A stretch of 38,228 nucleotides of DNA, from positions 1 through 38,228 of the forward strand of contig JAGWRX010000103.1 of NCBI GenBank assembly GCA_028876395.1, given 5' to 3'. The stretch is from Acidobacteriota bacterium. Lineage in GTDB: Bacteria > Acidobacteriota > Terriglobia > Terriglobales > Acidobacteriaceae. The notes beneath the pieces were generated by a model. That model saw only the letters and a program-made list of their open reading frames with translations. It was not told the DNA's origin and made no database searches. A program made the translations under genes and the position numbers. This document shows, piece by piece, positions 1 through 9,589 of this stretch. The number at the start of each line of letters is the position of its first letter. Positions within the stretch are counted from its first letter, which is position 1.

Positions 1-862
1 AACCTTTCGCCGGGTCACCGGGCGCGCCGCACCCAATGCCATACACCCGCGCACAGTTGCCGCCCAGCACGCCTTCGCGCTGCTCCGCCGGCAGTTGCGC
101 CGCGTAACCCATCACGATGCCCATCACCGCCGCGTACTCCCCGGAAAGCGTACACACCGGCCAGTCCGATCCGATCATCAGCCGCTCCGCGCCAAAGGCC
201 TCAAACACCACGTCAAGGTAGGGTCGAAAATCGTCCGCCTGCCATTGCTTCCACTTCGCCTCCGTCACCATCCCGGAGAGCTTGCACGTCACATTGGGAA
301 GCTTCGCCAGTTCGCGCAGTTGCGTCGCCCACGGCTCCAGCAGCCCCTCGGCAATCGCCGGCTTGGCAATGTGGTCCAGCACAAACCGCTGATCGGGAAA
401 CTCACGCACCAGCTTCATCGCCGCATGCAGTTGTCGTGGATAAACCAGCAGATCGTAAATCAGGCCGTTCTCCGCAAGCCGCGCAATGCCGCGCCGGAAC
501 TCAGGCCGCAGCATGAACGCATCGTCGGGCTCGTCCTGCACCACATGCCGCACGCCCACCAGGCGCGCGCTCCCCTCCAGCCGATCCAGTTCCTTCGGCA
601 GCTCCGGCGAACACAGGTCCACCCAGCCAACAACACCCTGGATGAATGCGTGCTCCTCGGCAAGCGACAGCAGCCACCGGGTTTCTTCCAGGCTCTGCCG
701 CGCCTGCACCGCGATGCAGCCTTCAAAGCCGCTCGCCGCCAGCAGCGGCTCCAGGTCCTGTGGCATAAAGTCGCGCTTCAACGCGGCCATCGCGTCCGTC
801 ATCCACACGTGCTCGGCCGGATTGTATTGCCAGAAATGCTGGTGAGCATCGAGTCGCATCAT
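1..862 (-). CDS. Amidohydrolase family protein (amidohydrolase 2 / fuconolactonase-like), 3' end cut by window edge
   Basis: Reverse-strand reading from ATG at 862: M(M)RLDAHQHFWQYNP...VGWVDLCSP...RFVLDHIAKP...RLMIGSDWPV; DAHQHFW and GSDWPV are typical of this family. Confidence 0.85.
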   Translation of the reverse strand, partial: MMRLDAHQHFWQYNPAEHVWMTDAMAALKRDFMPQDLEPLLAASGFEGCIAVQARQSLEETRWLLSLAEEHAFIQGVVGWVDLCSPELPKELDRLEGSARLVGVRHVVQDEPDDAFMLRPEFRRGIARLAENGLIYDLLVYPRQLHAAMKLVREFPDQRFVLDHIAKPAIAEGLLEPWATQLRELAKLPNVTCKLSGMVTEAKWKQWQADDFRPYLDVVFEAFGAERLMIGSDWPVCTLSGEYAAVMGIVMGYAAQLPAEQREGVLGGNCARVYGIGCGAPGDPAKG

Positions 863-1017
863 TCTGCAATCGATTCTCGCAGGGCTGTGCCGGTCTCGAC
901 ATCTGCGCCGGCGAAAAAATCGCTCCGCCTCCCGCCACACCCCGGCCTGCCAGGTTGCCGCAATGGTCCGGCTCTCTTTCCACTTTTCGAGCTGTCAAGC
1001 GCAGGTATAGTTCTGAT

Positions 1018-3132
1018 ATGCGATCGAACATTGTCTGGCCCGCGCTGGCCCTTTCCCTGTGTCTTCATCCGTCGGCCTCCCCGGCCCAGTCCGCCAGGCC
1101 AACCATCTCGCTTGATGAGTACATGAACGCGACGGCCATTACCGCGGCCCGCCTTTCGCCCGACGGTTCGGCAGCCGTCATCGCAACGGAAGCTCCCAAT
1201 TGGAAGGCCAACGTCTTCCAGCATGACCTCTGGCTCTGGACCGCAAGCGCTGGCCTGCGCCCGCTCACGCACAGCGGCAGTGAGCAGAGTCCCCAGTGGA
1301 GCCCCGACGGCAAATGGGTTGCCTTCGTCTCCGATCGCGCCCTGCCTGGCCAGCCCGCCACCGACGACGGCGCCCCAGCCAGCGATGCAGACAAGGCCGA
1401 CCGCCTCTGGCTCATCTCCGTATCCGGCGGCGAGGCTCTTCCGCTCTACACTGAGAAGCTGAGCGTGCATGCATTCGCCTGGTCCGCTGATGGCGCGGCC
1501 CTCTACTTTTCAGCCACCCGGCCGCTCACTCCGGAGCAGAAAGAGACGCAAAAGAATCAATGGAAGGACGTCATCCGCTACCGCGAGCAGAATCGCGGCG
1601 ATCTTCTCCTCAAGCTGCCCGTCGAGCCTGCCCTCGCCCGCGCCACCCGCGTGCCTCTTCCCCTCCATCCTGAAACCGGCAAGGCTGTAGCCAGTCCTGA
1701 ACTGCTGCCTCCCGGCGCGCAGACCCTTGCCTCCAGTTCGCTCTCCATCACCCAGATCGCGCCCTCGCCAGACCGCCAGCAGCTCGCGTTCGTCACCGGC
1801 CCCGTCCATGAGCGCGTGGAGAATCCCTCCGACTTTGAGATCTTTTTCGTCCCTGCCAACGGAGGCGAGGCCCGTCAAGTCACGCACAATCATGGCATCG
1901 AATCCCATCTCGTCTGGTCGCATGACGCCCGCTGGCTCCACTTCCAGGTTGGCCCCGCTGCAGGCTTCATCGAGGGGCCCTACAAGGACGTCCAGGGCCG
2001 CCTCTACCGCATGGACCCCGCCACCGGCAAAATCCAGCGGCTCGGTGCTGACTTCAAAGGCTCCTTTGACAAGTTCACGCTCCTGCCCGACGGCCGCGAG
2101 CTTGCCACCGGCCTAACCGGCATGGAGACCCAGGTCTACCTCGTCGAGGACGACCATGCGAAGAAGCTCCCCGGCCTCGCCGGCAGCTACACCGGCCTCG
2201 CCTCCGCCCGCGCCTCCAGCGCCATTCTGTTTTTGCACTCCACCATCAATGACCCCACGCAGGTCTATCTCGCCTCTGACCCGCTCCACCCAGATCGCCT
2301 GACCGCCCTCACCGCCTTCAATCCCATCTTTGCCCAGCGCGCCCAGCCCGAGTGGCAGCCCTACACCTGGAAGTCCGACGACGGCCGCGCCATCGAAGGC
2401 GTCCTTATCTTCCCGCCCGGAAAGAAAAGCGCCCGCCACCTTCGTATGCTCACGCTCATCCACGGCGGCCCCGACGACGCCGACGGTAACCGCTTCGGCG
2501 CCGACTGGTACGACTGGGCCACCTTCGCCGCCGACAACGGCTGGCTCGTCTTCCGCCCCAACTACCGCGGCTCCTCCGGCTATGGCGATGACTTCATGCT
2601 TGAAATCGCGCCTCATCTCGTCTCCAAGCCCGGCCGCGACATCCTCACCGGCGTCGACGCCCTCGTCAAGGACGGCTACGCCGACCCAAACCATCTCGCC
2701 ATCGGCGGCTACAGCTACGGCGGCTACATGACCAACTGGCTCATCACCCAGACCACCCGCTTCAAGTCCGCCGTCACCGGCGCTGGCGCCGTGGAGCACG
2801 CCGCCAACTGGGGCAATGACGACCTCACCTTCGACGACGCATGGTTCCTCGGCGGCCGCCCATGGGAGGACCCCGGCCTCTACCAGAGTGAAGCAGCCCT
2901 CTTCCAGTTCAATAAGGTCAAGACGCCCACCCACCTCGTCCAGGGCGGCGCCGACGTCCGCGTTAGCTATCTCGAAGGCGTCACCATGGAGCGGGCGCTC
3001 CAGTCCCTCGGCATCCCCCACACCTTCCTCGTCTTCCCCGGCGAGGGACACGGACTCCCCGTGAATCCCTGGCATGGATATATCAAGGTGCGCGAGGAAC
3101 TCAAGTGGCTCGACAAATATGATGGAAAGTAG
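1018..3132 (+). CDS. S9 family peptidase (prolyl oligopeptidase / dipeptidyl aminopeptidase type) with signal peptide
   Basis: ORF 955..3132; internal ATG at 1018 precedes a signal-like sequence. WD40-like TolB repeats, then GGYSYGGYMTNW nucleophile motif and GEGHG histidine. Confidence 0.93.
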   Translation: MRSNIVWPALALSLCLHPSASPAQSARPTISLDEYMNATAITAARLSPDGSAAVIATEAPNWKANVFQHDLWLWTASAGLRPLTHSGSEQSPQWSPDGKWVAFVSDRALPGQPATDDGAPASDADKADRLWLISVSGGEALPLYTEKLSVHAFAWSADGAALYFSATRPLTPEQKETQKNQWKDVIRYREQNRGDLLLKLPVEPALARATRVPLPLHPETGKAVASPELLPPGAQTLASSSLSITQIAPSPDRQQLAFVTGPVHERVENPSDFEIFFVPANGGEARQVTHNHGIESHLVWSHDARWLHFQVGPAAGFIEGPYKDVQGRLYRMDPATGKIQRLGADFKGSFDKFTLLPDGRELATGLTGMETQVYLVEDDHAKKLPGLAGSYTGLASARASSAILFLHSTINDPTQVYLASDPLHPDRLTALTAFNPIFAQRAQPEWQPYTWKSDDGRAIEGVLIFPPGKKSARHLRMLTLIHGGPDDADGNRFGADWYDWATFAADNGWLVFRPNYRGSSGYGDDFMLEIAPHLVSKPGRDILTGVDALVKDGYADPNHLAIGGYSYGGYMTNWLITQTTRFKSAVTGAGAVEHAANWGNDDLTFDDAWFLGGRPWEDPGLYQSEAALFQFNKVKTPTHLVQGGADVRVSYLEGVTMERALQSLGIPHTFLVFPGEGHGLPVNPWHGYIKVREELKWLDKYDGK

Positions 3133-3234
3133 CCAACAGCAATCCGCGGCCGGTTGCGAACCTGCACCTGGCTGCGTCTCATCATTCTGGAAGCCTCAGC
3201 CCGCTTTGGCGCATCTTGTTCTATGTAGGATTCA

Positions 3235-4509
3235 ATGATTCAGACAGAAGAAGCCCGCCGGCACGCCTTCGAGCAGACTCTGCTCAGCGCGCGTCGCACC
3301 ATGCTCCTGAGCGAAACGCTCAAGCTGGCCATCGACAGCTTTCGCGCCAGCAAGCTCCGCTTCGCGCTCACCGCGCTCGGCATGGTCATCGGCACCGCCT
3401 CGGTCATCCTCGTCGTCACCATCGGCCTGACTGGCAAGCGATTCATTCTGGAGGAAATCCAGAAGATAGGCACCAACTCGGTCGAGCTGGAATACTCAGG
3501 CGGCGGCGCCACCGGCACTGAAAATGTCCTCTACAACGACTACCTCACCCGCGAAGATGAAAAGGCAGTCGTAGCTCAGGTCCCCGGCGTCATCTATTCT
3601 TCGCCCGTGCTCGAGATGCACGACCGCATCAGCTTCGGCGGCGGCGTCGTCAAAGACACCCTCGTCCTCGGCGTCAGCCCCCAATATCGCTACATCCGCA
3701 ACCTGCTCATTCCGGTCGGCCGCTTCCTCGACGAAACCGACGACTCGGCCCACATCAAGTGCGCAGTCGTCACGGAGGCGTTCGCCCATGAGCGCTACGG
3801 CAGCCCCGATGCCGCCCTCGGTAAGGAATTTGAGATTAGCGGCATTCCCTTCACCATCATCGGCGTTTTCCGCCAGAGCGTGGACGATATGGGCCAGTCG
3901 GAGATAGCCGAACAGACCATCCTGATTCCCTATTCAGTCGCCCGTTACTTCACCGGAACCGAGAATGTGAAGCAGATTTACTTTTCCATGCGCACCATGG
4001 AAGAGGTCCCTGACGCCAGCCGCGAGATCGTCCGCATCGTCAGCGCCCGCCACAGGACAAACTCCGTCTACAAGGCACAGAATCTGAAAGAGTTGTTGAA
4101 CACGGCTGCCACCATCTCCGATGCCCTCACCGCCATCCTCGTCCTGGTCGCCGCCGTTACCCTAGCCGTCGGAGGCGTGGGCATTATGAACATCATGCTG
4201 GCCACCGTGCGCTCCCGTATCCGCGAAATCGGCATCCGCAAGGCCATGGGCGCCACCTACCGCGAAATCAAGCTCCAGTTCCTTGCCGAGGCGGTGATTA
4301 TCTCCTTGGCTGGCGGAGTGGCGGGCACCCTTGTTGGAATGGCCGTGCCGCTGTCCATCCGGCTCTTCACCAACTACCCCCTGCCCATCTCGGGTCTCTC
4401 GGTCTTGGTCGCTCTGGCCGCCGCCACCATCGTCGGGGTCATCTTCGGTACTGTCCCGGCCACCCGCGCCGCTCAGATGGACCCGGTGGAGTCTCTCAAA
4501 TATGAGTAA
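3235..4509 (+). CDS. ABC transporter permease, MacB/FtsX type
   Basis: N-terminal TM + MacB periplasmic-like domain + GGVGIMNIMLATVRSRIREIGIRKAMGA FtsX motif. Confidence 0.92.
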   Translation: MIQTEEARRHAFEQTLLSARRTMLLSETLKLAIDSFRASKLRFALTALGMVIGTASVILVVTIGLTGKRFILEEIQKIGTNSVELEYSGGGATGTENVLYNDYLTREDEKAVVAQVPGVIYSSPVLEMHDRISFGGGVVKDTLVLGVSPQYRYIRNLLIPVGRFLDETDDSAHIKCAVVTEAFAHERYGSPDAALGKEFEISGIPFTIIGVFRQSVDDMGQSEIAEQTILIPYSVARYFTGTENVKQIYFSMRTMEEVPDASREIVRIVSARHRTNSVYKAQNLKELLNTAATISDALTAILVLVAAVTLAVGGVGIMNIMLATVRSRIREIGIRKAMGATYREIKLQFLAEAVIISLAGGVAGTLVGMAVPLSIRLFTNYPLPISGLSVLVALAAATIVGVIFGTVPATRAAQMDPVESLKYE

Positions 4510-4669
4510 TCCGCAGCAGCCGCCCGCAAACAAGTCCGATAGCGGTGACGATGACGGCCCCAATCAGGGCCCGAATCTTGTTCTGCTGTACAGCATCATC
4601 GCCATCGCCATGGCCGCCGCCATCGGCTTCGCCCTGCTGATCGTGCTCCCCTTCTATCACCGGCGCTAG
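4502..4669 (+). CDS. Small single-TM protein, unknown (55 aa)
   Basis: ATG at 4502 overlaps the permease stop by 8 nt; MSNPQQPPANKSDSGDDDGPNQGPNLVLLYSIIAIAMAAAIGFALLIVLPFYHRR. Confidence 0.55.
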   Translation: MSNPQQPPANKSDSGDDDGPNQGPNLVLLYSIIAIAMAAAIGFALLIVLPFYHRR

Positions 4670-4860
4670 AGAATGCGGCCTTCCCGCTCCGCGCGCTCCA
4701 CAATCAGCACAGGAATCCCATCCACCACCGGGTAGGCGCGACCGCAGCCCGCGCAGACCATCCTGCCCGCTTCCGGACGCAAGGCCTCCAGGCAGGCCGG
4801 GCAGGCCAGTCGCCTGGTCCACTCTTCAAATGCAGGAAATTTGGCTGGCTCGGCAGGCAT
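4666..4860 (-). CDS. Trm112-like small zinc-ribbon protein
   Basis: 64 aa, LACPACLEAL...CAGCGRAYPVVDGIPVLI, classic Trm112/UPF0434 pattern. Confidence 0.85.
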   Translation of the reverse strand: MPAEPAKFPAFEEWTRRLACPACLEALRPEAGRMVCAGCGRAYPVVDGIPVLIVERAEREGRIL

Positions 4861-4871
4861 GAGGGCGTGCG

Positions 4872-5921
4872 CTATTGCACCGTGGTGCCCGGCTTGGCCG
4901 CCGGAGCCGAAGCACGATCCGGACGGCTGGCAAACTCAGCCTCGATGCGCTCGTTCGTGCCCGCCTTGGCAAACTCGTGCGCCACGCGGATACCGTTGAA
5001 AATCGCATTGTCGTTGGACGACCCGTGCCCGATAATGCACACCCCGCGCACGCCCAGCAGCGGCGCGCCGCCGTATTCGGTGTAATCCAGCCGGCGGCGA
5101 AAATCGTTGAAGGCCCGCCGCGAAAGCAGCGCGCCCACCTGCGCCGTCACCGTCCGCGTCAGCGACTCGCGCAGCACATCGCGCACAAAGCGCCCGATGC
5201 CTTCGCTCGTCTTCAGCGCCACATTCCCCACAAAGCCATCACACACAATCACGTCCGCGTGGCCGTTGAAGATGTCGCGCCCCTCCACGTTGCCGATAAA
5301 CTTGATCGGCAGCGCCTTCAGCAGCGGAAACGCCTCGCGCGTCAGATCGTTGCCCTTGGTCTCTTCCTCGCCAATCGAGAGCAATCCCACGCGCGGCTCG
5401 CGAATCTTGAGCACGCTCCGCGCATACATCTCGCCCATCACCGCAAACTGCTCCAGGTTGTGCGCCTTGCAGTCCACGTTCGCGCCCACATCCAGCAGCA
5501 CGCACGGATTCCCTTTGGACGTAGGCATCGGCGTCGCCAGCGCAGGACGGTCTACGCCGGGCAGAGCGCCCAGCACCATCTTCGCCGTCGCCATGGCCGC
5601 GCCCGTGTTGCCCGCCGTCACAAAACCGGCGCACTTGCGCTCACGCACCAGCTTCAGACCCACGCGCATCGAGCTGTCGCGCTTGGTCCGCACCGCGTGC
5701 GCCGCCTTCTCGTCCATCCCGATGCGCTCAGACGCATGGTGGATGACAATCGGCAGATCCTCGTTTTCCAGGTGCTCGTCCAGCAGATCGCGCAGCTCCG
5801 GCTCAGGCCCGATCAGATGAACCCGCACAGGCAAAGTCCGGCAGGCAAGAATCGCCCCCCGGATCTCCGGCTCTGGCGCCTTATCGGAGCCAACAGCGTC
5901 AAGCGCAATATCGATGAGCAT
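4872..5921 (-). CDS. plsX: Phosphate acyltransferase PlsX
   Basis: [23 protein letters not shown]...GNTGAAMA...[24 protein letters not shown]; located after rpmF. Confidence 0.95.
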   Translation of the reverse strand: MLIDIALDAVGSDKAPEPEIRGAILACRTLPVRVHLIGPEPELRDLLDEHLENEDLPIVIHHASERIGMDEKAAHAVRTKRDSSMRVGLKLVRERKCAGFVTAGNTGAAMATAKMVLGALPGVDRPALATPMPTSKGNPCVLLDVGANVDCKAHNLEQFAVMGEMYARSVLKIREPRVGLLSIGEEETKGNDLTREAFPLLKALPIKFIGNVEGRDIFNGHADVIVCDGFVGNVALKTSEGIGRFVRDVLRESLTRTVTAQVGALLSRRAFNDFRRRLDYTEYGGAPLLGVRGVCIIGHGSSNDNAIFNGIRVAHEFAKAGTNERIEAEFASRPDRASAPAAKPGTTVQ

Positions 5922-6041
5922 ATCGCATTACCAGGGATGGACCAGTCACGAAGCCACAGCACTCGAGTCGACGCGACCACCAGGGAGCGGCTACCCCGCC
6001 AACGAGGGCACAGTACTCCTGGTCATGCCGCGGCGCCCTGT

Positions 6042-6230
6042 CTACTTGGCTGATTCCTTGGTTTCAACAACCGCGCGGCCCTTGTACTCGCCGCACTTGG
6101 CGCAAGCACGATGGGGCAGCTTCTTCTCGTGGCAGTTGGGGCACTCTGAGAGGCCCACGGCCGTCAGAAAGTCGTGAGAGCGGCGTAGTGCGGTCCGGCG
6201 CGTTGAGTGGCGCCTTTTCGGATTCGGCAT
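6042..6230 (-). CDS. rpmF: 50S ribosomal protein L32 (Cys4 zinc version)
   Basis: MPNPKRRHSTRRTALRRSHDFL...CPNCHEKKLPHRACAKCGEYKGR. Confidence 0.97.
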   Translation of the reverse strand: MPNPKRRHSTRRTALRRSHDFLTAVGLSECPNCHEKKLPHRACAKCGEYKGRAVVETKESAK

Positions 6231-6346
6231 GATGCAATTCCTTTCGTGTCCCCGCCCGCTTCAGTGCCGTCCGGCTTCAGGCCACACTCGGCCCGCACTG
6301 CCATGCGGCGCGTGCTGGACACCCTGAATCTCTCGGGGTCGTTTCT

Positions 6347-6898
6347 TCAGGACTTTATCCGGCCACGGAGCCCTGCCAGCGCTTCCCAGCGGGGGTCCGA
6401 CGGACCCTCTTCGCAGGAGCACGCCTGCAGGTTGCGGTTCTGGCCGCAGCGCGGGCAAAGTCCTTTGCAGTCAGGCTTGCACAGCGTCCTGACCGGCAGG
6501 GACAAAAGCACCTGCTCGCGCAGCACATCCTCAAGCAAAAGACTGTCCTTTTGATAATAACCGATTTCCGTCTCCTGCGCCGAGATGGCCCGCTCCGCCC
6601 CGCCCGCATCCGCGCCTACCGGCCGGAAAATCAGGTCAAACTCCGCCGCCAGAGGAATCTCCACCGGCTCCACACAGCGCGCGCACGGAACCTCAAACCT
6701 GCCCTTGAACTCCCCCCGCAGCCGGATATCGGCCACAATGTCCTTGGGACCCCGGTGCTCGTGAATCACCTCGGCCCGCCCTGAAGTGGCCAGCTCGCCC
6801 TTCTGCTCGGCCTCTTCGCCGAAATCCACCGCCCCCGGAGCCAGTTCCAGGTCAAACTCAATCGGCTCCCGCTCCAGTTCGCTTACCTTGAATTCCAT
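6347..6898 (-). CDS. YceD/DUF177 family protein
   Basis: C-terminal CKPDCKGLCPRCGQNRN...C motif; immediately upstream of rpmF as in many bacteria. Confidence 0.9.
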   Translation of the reverse strand: MEFKVSELEREPIEFDLELAPGAVDFGEEAEQKGELATSGRAEVIHEHRGPKDIVADIRLRGEFKGRFEVPCARCVEPVEIPLAAEFDLIFRPVGADAGGAERAISAQETEIGYYQKDSLLLEDVLREQVLLSLPVRTLCKPDCKGLCPRCGQNRNLQACSCEEGPSDPRWEALAGLRGRIKS

Positions 6899-6979
6899 GC
6901 TATGAGCCTACGGCTACCCCACCCCGCCGTCAATCCACACCCGCCCGGGCGCTTGCCTCACATCGCAACCAATCAATGC

Positions 6980-7264
6980 AAAATAGGTGCCCCACATCTC
7001 GCTTTTGAGTGTGGGATTCCACGACCTCAAACCTCTACGGTCACCCACCTTCGTCCTTCGCGCCAGCGAACGGAAGGGTGGGAGGCCGGGTTGCCGGGTT
7101 GCCCCATCCTCGTCGTTCGCGCCAGCGAACGACAGGGTGGGATACCTCGACTCCCACCCAGCCGCCCCACCCAAAATCCTCCGCCCGCTTTGGCGGTGGC
7201 CTAGGTCCAACCCACCGCGAAAATAGGTGCCCCAGGTCTCGCTTTTGAGACCTGGGAATCCACG
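6980..7264. repeat. Cluster of hairpin repeat modules: 2x 'aaaataggtgcccca..ctcgcttttgag..tggga.tccacg' (6980-7023, 7220-7264) and 2x 'ttcgc-gcca-gcgaa' palindromes (7044-7082, 7102-7141)
   Basis: Direct inspection; each module forms a stem-loop. Confidence 0.85.
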
Positions 7265-7293
7265 CTTCTTCACCGGCAAAAAACTTCCCAACC

Positions 7294-7475
7294 TTGCATA
7301 TAATTTCCCCTCAATCCCGCACAATGGAATTGCAGCAGGTGGAACCACACCTCCGCTCCCGCTCCGTACCGGATTCCATCCAGTCATCACCTTTGGCCAG
7401 GAGCTAGAGGCTGGAAGCCGAAAGCTAAAGGGCGGCACCCCCCTACCCCCCCTTTTTTATTTGCAGTTTTCCACA
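7294..7475 (+). repeat. Dispersed ~180-bp repeat, copy A
   Basis: From ttgcatataatttccc to ttttccaca; roughly 90% identical over its core to the reverse complement of 16292-16467. Confidence 0.92.
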
Positions 7476-7594
7476 GATGGCTTGCAGAGAATTACGCAGC
7501 CAAACCCGGACCGGATCGGTCCCCCGGCCGCAGATGGCTCGCGCCGACACGTCGATTGATCTCTCGAATGACTCCCTGTCAGGGCCTGCACACA

Positions 7595-8527
7595 CTACAC
7601 GGCAGCAGCCAGTGTCTTCAGAACGCCGCCCCGCTCGGAATCTTCCCAGACAAACGCCATGCCCACGCCATCCGGTCCCCAGCGGACGACCTTTGTCTTC
7701 GAAGCGACTGCGACTTCCGGATCGCCGCCGAAACCGTCTGCCCGTTGCAGCGTAATCTCCATCGTGGTCTCAAGCGGGATGCGTTCTTGCGTGAGCAGGA
7801 ACAGGCCAGTGTTGCTGATATTCCCAATCGGGTAGACCTTGCGCGCATCGCTGCTCTGATCCACGGCCACCAGCCCGGCCATGCGATACCGCTTTTCTCT
7901 CCGGCGATCATGCACATCATGCATGAACCAGCCCAGGAACCGGCGCTTCAGCAGATCCTTCCTGATTTCCCCGGCTGTCGCCCAGCCACCGTCCTCCGCA
8001 TGGCTGCCCGCGGATCCGTTCTGCGCGGAGTAATTGCCCATCTGAAACATCGGGGCAGGATTCTCTTCCCGCCGCTCTGCGCCAGGCAAGCCCATGCTCT
8101 CCGCGTCTGATCGCGAGATCGTTACAGCGGAGTGATGCCGTTCGCCGTTCTCCCCTGGCGGGAGAAACGCCAATTTATGCCCCGTCTTAATCTGCGACGC
8201 AAAAATCGTGTGCTTCGGCAAGACCAGCGCGCTTGCAGGCTGAGCCCTTTTGAAGGGCGTGACCTCGTGGCACGGAAACTGCTCGAGATCACGAACAACA
8301 CAGTGGTTCTCATCCAGAAAAACCAGATCGCGCTTGGGCAGTCCCGGCATCCAGGGAATGCCCCGGTATGGATTCAGCCAGAGGCCCAGGTTGTCCTGGT
8401 TGATGATGGCTTCAAGCAGCATTTTCAGCGGGATGGTAACGGAGTCGACAGAAGCAACATCGAGAGGAAGAAGGCCTTCCTGCGCTGGGTTGAATACACG
8501 GAACTTCTCGAAATCCATGTCAGTCAT
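7595..8527 (-). CDS. DUF192-like N-terminal region + C-terminal PilZ domain protein
   Basis: ORF 7595..8653, likely start MTDMDFEK at 8527. C-terminus DRRREKRYRMAGLVAV...GNISNTGLFLLTQERIPLETTMEITL is PilZ-like; N-terminal part LGLWLNPYRGIP...RDLVFLDENHCVV...ASALVLPKHTI resembles DUF192. Confidence 0.75.
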   Translation of the reverse strand: MTDMDFEKFRVFNPAQEGLLPLDVASVDSVTIPLKMLLEAIINQDNLGLWLNPYRGIPWMPGLPKRDLVFLDENHCVVRDLEQFPCHEVTPFKRAQPASALVLPKHTIFASQIKTGHKLAFLPPGENGERHHSAVTISRSDAESMGLPGAERREENPAPMFQMGNYSAQNGSAGSHAEDGGWATAGEIRKDLLKRRFLGWFMHDVHDRRREKRYRMAGLVAVDQSSDARKVYPIGNISNTGLFLLTQERIPLETTMEITLQRADGFGGDPEVAVASKTKVVRWGPDGVGMAFVWEDSERGGVLKTLAAAV

Positions 8528-8799
8528 CCAAGTGAAGATTGCAGATCCAATCTGCCAACTTAGGACGCTATGATGCTTCTCGACTTGTGGCCAATATATC
8601 GAAGAACCAAATGCGCAACGGCGCGAACTTCGCGCCCATGCAGGCGATGACACTCATTAGTTAACAGGCTGCCGCATCGCCGGCCGGCCGGGCGGACCGC
8701 GCCGCCGCCTCTTCCAGTACAACCCGTCTGATATCCTGAAAGACGGTTGGCCTCTCGTTTCCCCACACCAAGCAAACACCCTGGAGGATAAGGACTAGC

Positions 8800-9567
8800 A
8801 TGATCGATTTGGCGGGCAAGACGGCCGTGGTATTCGGGTTGGCCAACAAGCGTTCCATCGCCTGGGGCATTGCCCAGAAGCTGCACGCGGCCGGCGCCAC
8901 CCTGGCCATCTGTTACCAGAACGAGCGCATGAAGCTCGAGGCCGAGGGCCTGATCGCCGAACTGCCCGGCGCCAGCGGCTTCCAGTGCGACGTCTCCGTC
9001 GACCAGGAGATCGACACGCTCTTTGCCGCTCTCAAGGAGAAGTACGGCAAGCTCGACATCCTTGTGCACGCCGTGGCCTTTGCGCCTGCCGCCGACCTGC
9101 GAGGCGAGTTCATCAACACCACCCGCGAGGGCTTCCGCACCGCGATGGACGTGAGCGTCTACTCGCTGATTGCCGTGACGCGCGGGGCCGCGCCGCTGAT
9201 GACCGACGGCGGCAGCGTGATGACGCTCAGCTACTACGCCGCAGAGAAGGTCGTACCCAACTACAACGTGATGGCCGTGGCCAAGGCCGGGCTCGAATCC
9301 AGTGTGCGCTACCTCGCCTGGAACCTCGGCACGAAAAACATTCGCGTGAACGCCATCTCCGCCGGACCCATCAAGACGCTGGCAGCGCGCGGCGTGGGCG
9401 ACCTGAGCGAGATGATGAAGTCCCACGCCGACCGCGCCCCGCTGCACCGCAACGTGGATCAGCTTGAAGTGGGCGGCGCGGCTCTGTTCCTGGCCAGCGA
9501 CCTTTCCAGCGCCATCACCGGCGAAGTCATGTACGTCGATTGCGGCTACAACGTGATGGGGTTCTGA
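8800..9567 (+). CDS. fabI: Enoyl-[acyl-carrier-protein] reductase (NADH)
   Basis: GLANKRSIAWGIA, SYYAAEKVVPNYNVMAVAKAGLE, SAGPIKTLAARG; ATG preceded by GGAGGATAAGGACTAGC. Confidence 0.97.
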   Translation: MIDLAGKTAVVFGLANKRSIAWGIAQKLHAAGATLAICYQNERMKLEAEGLIAELPGASGFQCDVSVDQEIDTLFAALKEKYGKLDILVHAVAFAPAADLRGEFINTTREGFRTAMDVSVYSLIAVTRGAAPLMTDGGSVMTLSYYAAEKVVPNYNVMAVAKAGLESSVRYLAWNLGTKNIRVNAISAGPIKTLAARGVGDLSEMMKSHADRAPLHRNVDQLEVGGAALFLASDLSSAITGEVMYVDCGYNVMGF

Positions 9568-9589
9568 GGGAGCCGGACTCCGGCTTCCC

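Noticed and set aside
2113-3075. 320-aa Gly/Val-rich ORF opposite the S9 peptidase
   Set aside because: Periodic G/V/A/E composition is the reverse reading of a codon-biased gene.
4875-6053. 392-aa plus-strand ORF opposite plsX
   Set aside because: Shadow ORF; plsX is unambiguous.
7508-7522. ggaccg-gat-cggtcc hairpin downstream of the PilZ gene
   Set aside because: Short stem with 3-nt loop and no U-tract; not enough to call a terminator.
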